Of a DNA stretch of 18,206 nucleotides, positions 13,386-18,206 are shown piece after piece (position 1 is the stretch's first letter; every line of letters begins with the position of its first letter). This DNA comes from Alphaproteobacteria bacterium. Its GTDB lineage: Bacteria; Pseudomonadota; Alphaproteobacteria; Rs-D84; NBLK01. The notes beneath the pieces were generated by a model that was not told the DNA's origin, did no database searches, and saw nothing but the letters and a program-made list of their open reading frames with translations. A program made the translations under genes and the position numbers. The DNA lies in contig JAFGXE010000004.1 in the NCBI GenBank assembly GCA_016936785.1, forward strand, positions 1-18,206, in the 5' to 3' direction.

Positions 13386-13406
13386 ATGATTTGAAATTGC
13401 TATCTT
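13378..13406 (+). promoter_or_regulatory. Promoter for the autotransporter gene
   Basis: TTGATT (13378-13383), 17 bases, TATCTT (13401-13406), with TGC before the hexamer (extended -10). The -35 box overlaps the tatD stop. Transcription would start near 13413, giving a leader of about 26 bases. The AAGGA ribosome site at 13429-13433 lies five bases before ATG 13439. Confidence 0.65.
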
Positions 13407-13438
13407 ATGAGAGGAGAAGGTTAAAGGGAAGGATCTCA

Positions 13439-16400
13439 ATGAGATTAGTTCTTTCTATTTTTATTGTTTCAATTAGTTTGATTTCTTTTGGTAAATCGGC
13501 CTTGGCTTCAATGTCTATTGATGATGCTCGGATGGTGATGTCAGCAGCACGGAATGGCGATTTTCAATCTCTTAAATACATGATGGCACAAGGGAAAGAT
13601 ATTAATTATCGTGATTCTGAAGGCAATACACTTTATTGTCTTGCTGTTAAAAATAATGATACACGCACAGCAGATGTTTTGAAAAGTTTTGGGGGCACCT
13701 CAAAAGGATGTCCTGGTGTTGATCCAAATTATAAACCACCCCGTAAAACAGTCTATCAAGAAAAGACTGGTATTTTTGCTGGGAGTGATGCAGGAGAGTA
13801 TCTTTTACTTGGGGGTGCGATCGCAGGAGTTGCATACTTTCTTGGGGGACAAGATACAACTAGTCCGTCTCATGATGCCCCTGCGTCGGGAATAGACCCC
13901 ATTGATCCACATGTGACAAATTATACAATAACGGTTGTGCCTGAAGCACCGGATAATATAAGTAGTTCAGATCCGTTTATTAATCCAGATTATGAAGATA
14001 CGGGGATTTCTGATTCTGAGTTTGAATTTACGTTTGTTTCGCATGAAGATACAAGTGTTGCTGGAATTGGGTACTCTCCATGGGAACAAATCGGTCTTCA
14101 AGAAGCGTTTGCTTATGGATATACAGGAGAAATTATTTTGCGTAATCCTTCTGATGACTCAGTAACTGGTTATTCAGGGAGTTCTGTTAAGGTTGCAATT
14201 GTTGACACAGCCGGAGTGGATGTCTTTCATGAAAATTTTGATGCCGAAGATGCAACTGAAAATGGGTACGGAGATGGTTTAATTTACGATTATGGAAATC
14301 TTGACCCTTATGATGGAAGTGATCCAGATAATCTTCTTCAGGGGGATCAAGGTGTCGCTTCTCCATTTATTTCAGGCACAGGGGGGAGTAATCTATATCT
14401 TGACTACGTGGATAGTTTTGCAACACAAGCGGCAGGAATTATCGGGGCTTCTCGTGATGATGAAGGGCTTGTTGGAATTGCCCCAAACGCAAATATTCTT
14501 TCTTATTCAATGGGGAATGATCCTTTTCAAGCGATGACTTCAGCAATGAATCGCGGTTCTGGTGTTATTATGTATTCTGCTGTTCGAGATTTATTCAGTG
14601 TGGAAGAAGATGCTTTTGGTGACCCATTCCCTGTTTTTGATGCATATTATACAGCTGGGTATTTAGCTTCTGCTGCAGATAAACAAGATTATTTTTTAAC
14701 ACATCTTTCTCAAGGATATGGCGCTGGCGCTGGAGATGATGCAAATGATTTATATGGCGCATTGGGTTTTGGTGCTCTTGCAGAAAATATGCGACCGATC
14801 TTTGTTATTTCAACAGGGAATGATGGGTTTTATGCGGAGACAAATATTGAGGCAGCCGCGCCAATGGCTTATCCTGATTTGTTGGGAAATTTTATCGCAG
14901 TGACTGGTGTGGATTCAGAAGGAGATTTATATTCTCTTCAGTATGATATTCCAGGAACATCTGCTGTCACAGGTACTTTTGGATCTAATGGATGTGGAAT
15001 GACAGCAATGTGGTGTCTTTCTGCGCCTGCAGATGAATTAATCACGATGGCAGGTGGAACATCGAATATGTTGAATTGGTTTACGTTTGCCAATGATACA
15101 ACAACAGTAAACGATTTTGTAGGTTATACGAATGATCCTTTTGATGGCATGAATGGAATTGATGGTCCTTGTTCAATTCCAGATTCGTGTGAGACTAATC
15201 CTACTGTAATAAGTACAGTAGATATGGGAGATTATATTGAGACAATCATTCAATATGATGAGGGGGGAACGATAACGAATACTAACCACTATGATACTGT
15301 TATTCATGATTATACATCCGTTTATTTAAATGGAAATGTTTGGACGCCAGCAGATGGTGGAACATATTTTCAATTTTTAGATTTGAATGATAATGATACT
15401 TTTGATGCTGGAGATTATGATATTCATACTGCTGATTCTGCTATGATAACCACCAAGCTTGGCGGTGTTGACAATACAACAACATTTCTTGCACGATGGG
15501 TTGAAGCAGGCGTTGGTGATTCAACTGGAAAATGGCAAATTTATAATGGTGCTACTTGGGAAGATCATACAACGGAAAATATTGTTGCTTATTTTATAGA
15601 TAAAGATGGAGATGGAGAGCTTTCAGTGGGAGACTTTTTATCCGATGATGGCACTGCTTCAGGAACAGGAATGTCTTGGAATATAGTGAATAGTTATTGG
15701 AATTTACCAGGTGATTTGACATGGCAGGAAGTTTTCTTTTTAAATGATGATGGTTCAGGTGCGACAGGTGGAGAAGCGTTAAATGATGCAGGTTTAACGA
15801 GTATTTATGCGCCACTCGATATTGTTGTTAGAGATATAAATGGGGATGGCATGATTGTTGGGCGTTCAATGTCATTTGATGATTACAATGCAGGAAAGGA
15901 TGATTCTTGGACAGATTGGGCTTATATTGATTATGCTGGTGCAGAAGAATGGTCAAGTGATTTTGGGTCATTTGAATGGGGGCAAGATGGAGATGGAAAT
16001 GATCTCGAATTTTATGATTTTTACTTTGTCGATATGGATAATGATGGCATTTATTCCCCAGGAGATTTGCTCTACATGCCAATGATTGGCTCTGCGGCTG
16101 CGACAGCTGTTGTTGCGGGCGGGGTGGCTTTAATTAAAAGTGCTTTTGCGCACATGTCGAATGAACAAATTGTCGCACTTTTATTTGCAACAGCAACAGA
16201 TCTCGGTGCGACTGGTGTTGATACAACTTATGGACATGGCATGATTAATCTTGGTAAAGCAATGCAACCTTATGGAGAAGTGCGTGTGCCAATTGATTGG
16301 ACAACGGCGAGCTGGGCAAATGCGTATACAGATCCATCCGCACCCCCATCTATGTCACCGACAACGCCAGGAGGGGTGCCTCTTGCGGCAACAGGTATGC

Positions 16401-17572
16401 GAATGGGACAAGCATTTGGGGATGCAGGTTTAGTAATGAATGATATTTCTTTCGTGGGTCTCGATGTTTTTGATCGTGGATATAACTATTCCATGGGAAT
16501 GTTTGTGCAATCATCTGTGAGCTTGCCATCACTTTACGAATTGTCTCAAACATTCGGATCTATTCAAGAACAAAATATTCAGGTGACAGACAATCTTTCT
16601 TTCTCGCTTTCAACACGGGCGGTTTCTGACAGTGCGATGACATCTGAGATTCCAGTGAATGTAAAATTTACGCTGACACGCGATAATACAGAATTGAGTG
16701 CCTCTCTTGGAGATTCAGGGTTTTCTTTCTACGAAGAAGAGGGCGGATCAATCGGCGGTGTTATTCGTCGAGATGTTGTCTACAATCCCTATATGGCGCT
16801 GATTGATGACCAGTCTGTTGGAATGAAATATAAAGTGAAACTTTCTGATACATGGTCATTATCTTCTCTTTCTTCTTACGGGCAAAATCGATTTGAAGAT
16901 GGTCGAGAGACTGAATCTTATTCTTTAATGAGTCAAGTTGAACAGGAACAATATCTAGGGCACGTTGCCGTTTCAATGACACGTTTGATGAAGACTTTTG
17001 GAGAGGGGGCGTTTTCTGTTGGGTTGGATACAGGAATGGCGTATGAAGAAAAAACAGTTCTTGGGGCATTGAATCAAGGGGCATTCCAAGTCCAAAACGG
17101 GACGATGACAAATTTCTATAGTCTGAATTTTTCTGGGCGTCCATTGGAAAAGATGCAAATTTTTGGTGGCTACACTCAAGGGCGTTCAAAAGTTCAATCG
17201 CATGAAGTTTCTTTCTTCCAAAATATTAGAGATATTGAAACGTCGAGCTTTCATGTTGGGGCGAATTATGAAATATCTAAAGCACAGTCGTTTGGTTTGA
17301 TTGTTGCACAGCCTTTGCGTGTGAATTCTGCTCAAGCAGAAATGGCTGTTCCTGTCGCACGTGATCCTGTCGAAAATATTATTTATATGGAAAATAGATC
17401 TGTGAATTTATCGCCGACAAGTTATGAACTTGATGTTCAAGCATTTATGTCACTTAAAGGAGAAAATGGTGTTGTGGATATTGGTGTTCTGCATCAATTT
17501 AATCCAGGGCATTCAGATTACTTTAAAGATGATACAACTTTTATGATGAAATTTAAAACAACACTTAACTAA
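13439..17572 (+). CDS. Subtilase-like (S8) autotransporter, probably catalytically inactive
   Basis: The 1377-residue protein has a signal peptide (cleavage after SALA, residue 23). Two ankyrin-like helix pairs follow at about 28-86 (ARNGDFQSLKYMMAQGKDIN...), then a hydrophobic glycine segment at 121-137. A subtilase-fold passenger comes next: Asp block AIVDTAGVDVFHENF (Asp256), Asn block STGNDG (Asn461) and the autotransporter-type CGMTAMWCLSAP. The His block HGTHVAG is replaced by FATQAAG (Phe327). The Ser block GTSMAAPxVAG aligns with GSAAATAVVAG, putting Ala886 at the Ser position. Between the Asn and Ser blocks sits a large insertion with EF-hand-like loops at 648, 721, 799 and 865. From about 980 a linker (AFGDAGLVMNDISFVGLD) and an outer-membrane barrel follow. 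The final residues are KTTLN, not the usual terminal aromatic. ATG 13439 has a good ribosome site; an upstream in-frame ATG at 13382 would bury the signal peptide. It overlaps the next gene by one base. Confidence 0.87.
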   Translation: MRLVLSIFIVSISLISFGKSALASMSIDDARMVMSAARNGDFQSLKYMMAQGKDINYRDSEGNTLYCLAVKNNDTRTADVLKSFGGTSKGCPGVDPNYKPPRKTVYQEKTGIFAGSDAGEYLLLGGAIAGVAYFLGGQDTTSPSHDAPASGIDPIDPHVTNYTITVVPEAPDNISSSDPFINPDYEDTGISDSEFEFTFVSHEDTSVAGIGYSPWEQIGLQEAFAYGYTGEIILRNPSDDSVTGYSGSSVKVAIVDTAGVDVFHENFDAEDATENGYGDGLIYDYGNLDPYDGSDPDNLLQGDQGVASPFISGTGGSNLYLDYVDSFATQAAGIIGASRDDEGLVGIAPNANILSYSMGNDPFQAMTSAMNRGSGVIMYSAVRDLFSVEEDAFGDPFPVFDAYYTAGYLASAADKQDYFLTHLSQGYGAGAGDDANDLYGALGFGALAENMRPIFVISTGNDGFYAETNIEAAAPMAYPDLLGNFIAVTGVDSEGDLYSLQYDIPGTSAVTGTFGSNGCGMTAMWCLSAPADELITMAGGTSNMLNWFTFANDTTTVNDFVGYTNDPFDGMNGIDGPCSIPDSCETNPTVISTVDMGDYIETIIQYDEGGTITNTNHYDTVIHDYTSVYLNGNVWTPADGGTYFQFLDLNDNDTFDAGDYDIHTADSAMITTKLGGVDNTTTFLARWVEAGVGDSTGKWQIYNGATWEDHTTENIVAYFIDKDGDGELSVGDFLSDDGTASGTGMSWNIVNSYWNLPGDLTWQEVFFLNDDGSGATGGEALNDAGLTSIYAPLDIVVRDINGDGMIVGRSMSFDDYNAGKDDSWTDWAYIDYAGAEEWSSDFGSFEWGQDGDGNDLEFYDFYFVDMDNDGIYSPGDLLYMPMIGSAAATAVVAGGVALIKSAFAHMSNEQIVALLFATATDLGATGVDTTYGHGMINLGKAMQPYGEVRVPIDWTTASWANAYTDPSAPPSMSPTTPGGVPLAATGMRMGQAFGDAGLVMNDISFVGLDVFDRGYNYSMGMFVQSSVSLPSLYELSQTFGSIQEQNIQVTDNLSFSLSTRAVSDSAMTSEIPVNVKFTLTRDNTELSASLGDSGFSFYEEEGGSIGGVIRRDVVYNPYMALIDDQSVGMKYKVKLSDTWSLSSLSSYGQNRFEDGRETESYSLMSQVEQEQYLGHVAVSMTRLMKTFGEGAFSVGLDTGMAYEEKTVLGALNQGAFQVQNGTMTNFYSLNFSGRPLEKMQIFGGYTQGRSKVQSHEVSFFQNIRDIETSSFHVGANYEISKAQSFGLIVAQPLRVNSAQAEMAVPVARDPVENIIYMENRSVNLSPTSYELDVQAFMSLKGENGVVDIGVLHQFNPGHSDYFKDDTTFMMKFKTTLN
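15380..16066 (+). repeat. Four EF-hand/dockerin-like calcium loops in the autotransporter insertion
   Basis: Loops begin at 15380 (DLNDNDTFDAGD), 15599 (DKDGDGELSVGD), 15833 (DINGDGMIVGRS, imperfect at position 12) and 16031 (DMDNDGIYSPGD). The spacings are 73, 78 and 66 codons. Each is preceded by a hydrophobic aromatic strand (for example QFL, AYFI, IVV, FYFV). The regular spacing suggests degenerate repeats of a domain of about 70 residues. The last loop ends seven residues before the degenerate Ser block. Confidence 0.7.
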
Positions 17573-18206
17573 TGGATCATCTCACTCTTTTTCGGAATGG
17601 TGTCCCTTTTGAAGTTTCAGTTCAAAAGCGCATTAATTCAAAAGCAAAACACATTGGTTTGCGTTTACATCTGTCTGAGTCAAAAATTATTTTAACACTT
17701 CCTTCTGTGCGAAAAGAAAAAGAAGGATTGAAATTTATTGAATCAAAAAAGGTGTGGATTCAAAAGCACTTTTTAATACAAGCGCCATCACCAATAATTT
17801 CTCTTGAACCTGAAACGCGTGTCTCTATTTTAGGGGAGTCTTTCATTTTAAAATCAACAGCGCAACGGGGTGTTTTCAAAGACGGGGAGATACTTTTTGT
17901 CTCAGGAGATCTTTCTCATTTCCCATCACGTGTAAAACGTTATGTTAAAAAAGTACTTCAAGATTATTGTGAAAAAAAAGCAAAGTTCTATGCGAGTCAG
18001 ATTTCAAAATCTTTCCAAAAAGTGACTATTCGTGTCCTCTCTTCGCGTTTTGGGAGTTGTTCTTCTCATAGTAATTTATCTTTTGCTTTAGGTTTGAGTT
18101 TTATGCCTTTAGAGGTTATTGACTATGTCATTGCGCATGAAGTTGCTCATTTACAAGAAATGAATCATTCGGAAAATTTTTGGCATTTGACAGAAATGCT
18201 TTATGA
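17572..18206 (+). CDS. YgjP/SprT-like M48-type metallopeptidase (5' part, cut by window end)
   Basis: The frame is open from ATG 17572 to the end of the window (211 codons and two bases), so the C-terminus is missing. The DUF45/YgjP signature is clear: SRFGSCSSHSNLSF, then VIDYVIAHEVAHLQEMNHSENFW. HEVAH is at residues 189-193 and His199 is the likely third zinc ligand. The usual RWGSC is RFGSC here. An N-terminal strand-rich region (about 1-150) fits the family. There is no signal peptide, so it should be cytoplasmic. The start overlaps the autotransporter stop as TAATG, which implies coupled translation. In other genomes this family has been found near restriction systems or as a stand-alone gene; its substrate is not known to me. 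Confidence 0.9.
   Translation, partial: MDHLTLFRNGVPFEVSVQKRINSKAKHIGLRLHLSESKIILTLPSVRKEKEGLKFIESKKVWIQKHFLIQAPSPIISLEPETRVSILGESFILKSTAQRGVFKDGEILFVSGDLSHFPSRVKRYVKKVLQDYCEKKAKFYASQISKSFQKVTIRVLSSRFGSCSSHSNLSFALGLSFMPLEVIDYVIAHEVAHLQEMNHSENFWHLTEMLY

Noticed and set aside
13382..13438. In-frame ATG at 13382 for the autotransporter
   Set aside because: It would add 19 charged residues before the signal peptide and lies between the -35 and -10 boxes; ATG 13439 has an AAGGA site.
1..18206. tRNA or rRNA genes, CRISPR arrays, insertion sequences, toxin-antitoxin pairs
   Set aside because: No cloverleaf-like sequence, regular short repeats, transposase motifs or terminal inverted repeats were seen by eye; a covariance-model scan could still find a small RNA.

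Overview
The window is AT-rich and densely coded, with no gene-free stretch over 300 bases. It looks like a chromosomal segment from a low-GC, anaerobic or fermentative alphaproteobacterium with a Gram-negative envelope. Four things point that way: an ihfA-merR gene pair; a dacC-holB-tatD cluster that resembles a compacted alphaproteobacterial dac-tmk-holB-metG-tatD block; an S8-type autotransporter with an outer-membrane barrel; and a full-length pyruvate:ferredoxin/flavodoxin oxidoreductase. The taxonomic placement is inference from gene content and could fit the gut-associated low-GC alphaproteobacteria. No tRNA, rRNA, insertion sequence, CRISPR array or phage gene was seen.

Layout. Positions 1-40 hold the probable tail of an upstream gene. 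43-1743 is a soluble lytic transglycosylase (Slt type). 1799-2332 is an unrecognised four-helix membrane protein with a lysine-rich tail, followed by a terminator. 2407-4223 is a two-gene unit: an exported protein with 16 cysteines, then a leaderless-secretion (no signal peptide) HELGH metallopeptidase-like protein. It converges, with a 17-base tail-to-tail overlap, on a minus-strand operon (ihfA, merR-type regulator, YbgC-like thioesterase; 5349 down to 4207). A 249-base divergent region separates that operon from the PFOR gene (5599-9117). Then come a LOG-family gene (9183-9716) and an exported protein with 12 cysteines (9806-10483). The overlapping cluster dacC (TTG start), holB and tatD covers 10548-13385. 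A 1377-residue subtilase-like autotransporter (13439-17572) is followed, with overlapping stop and start, by a YgjP/M48-like metallopeptidase gene that runs off the end of the window.

How the genes work together. Slt and DacC both remodel peptidoglycan. HolB and TatD serve replication and nucleic-acid processing. IHF and the MerR-type protein are regulators. PFOR supplies acetyl-CoA and low-potential electrons. The remaining genes form an envelope or secretome set of little-known proteins.

The most unusual points are these. (1) The autotransporter keeps the subtilase Asp and Asn blocks but appears to have lost the catalytic His (Phe) and Ser (Ala). It carries an insertion of roughly 300 residues or more, with four EF-hand/dockerin-like calcium loops spaced about 70 residues apart. 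(2) Both cysteine-rich exported proteins are preceded by the same compact arrangement: a terminator, then an extended -10 box TGnTATACT placed 7-8 bases before the ATG, which predicts leaderless mRNAs. (3) The HELGH protein resembles DUF4157-type peptidase domains but is a stand-alone gene. (4) DacC has SGG where the family has SxN. All alignments were made by eye; none has been confirmed by a database search.
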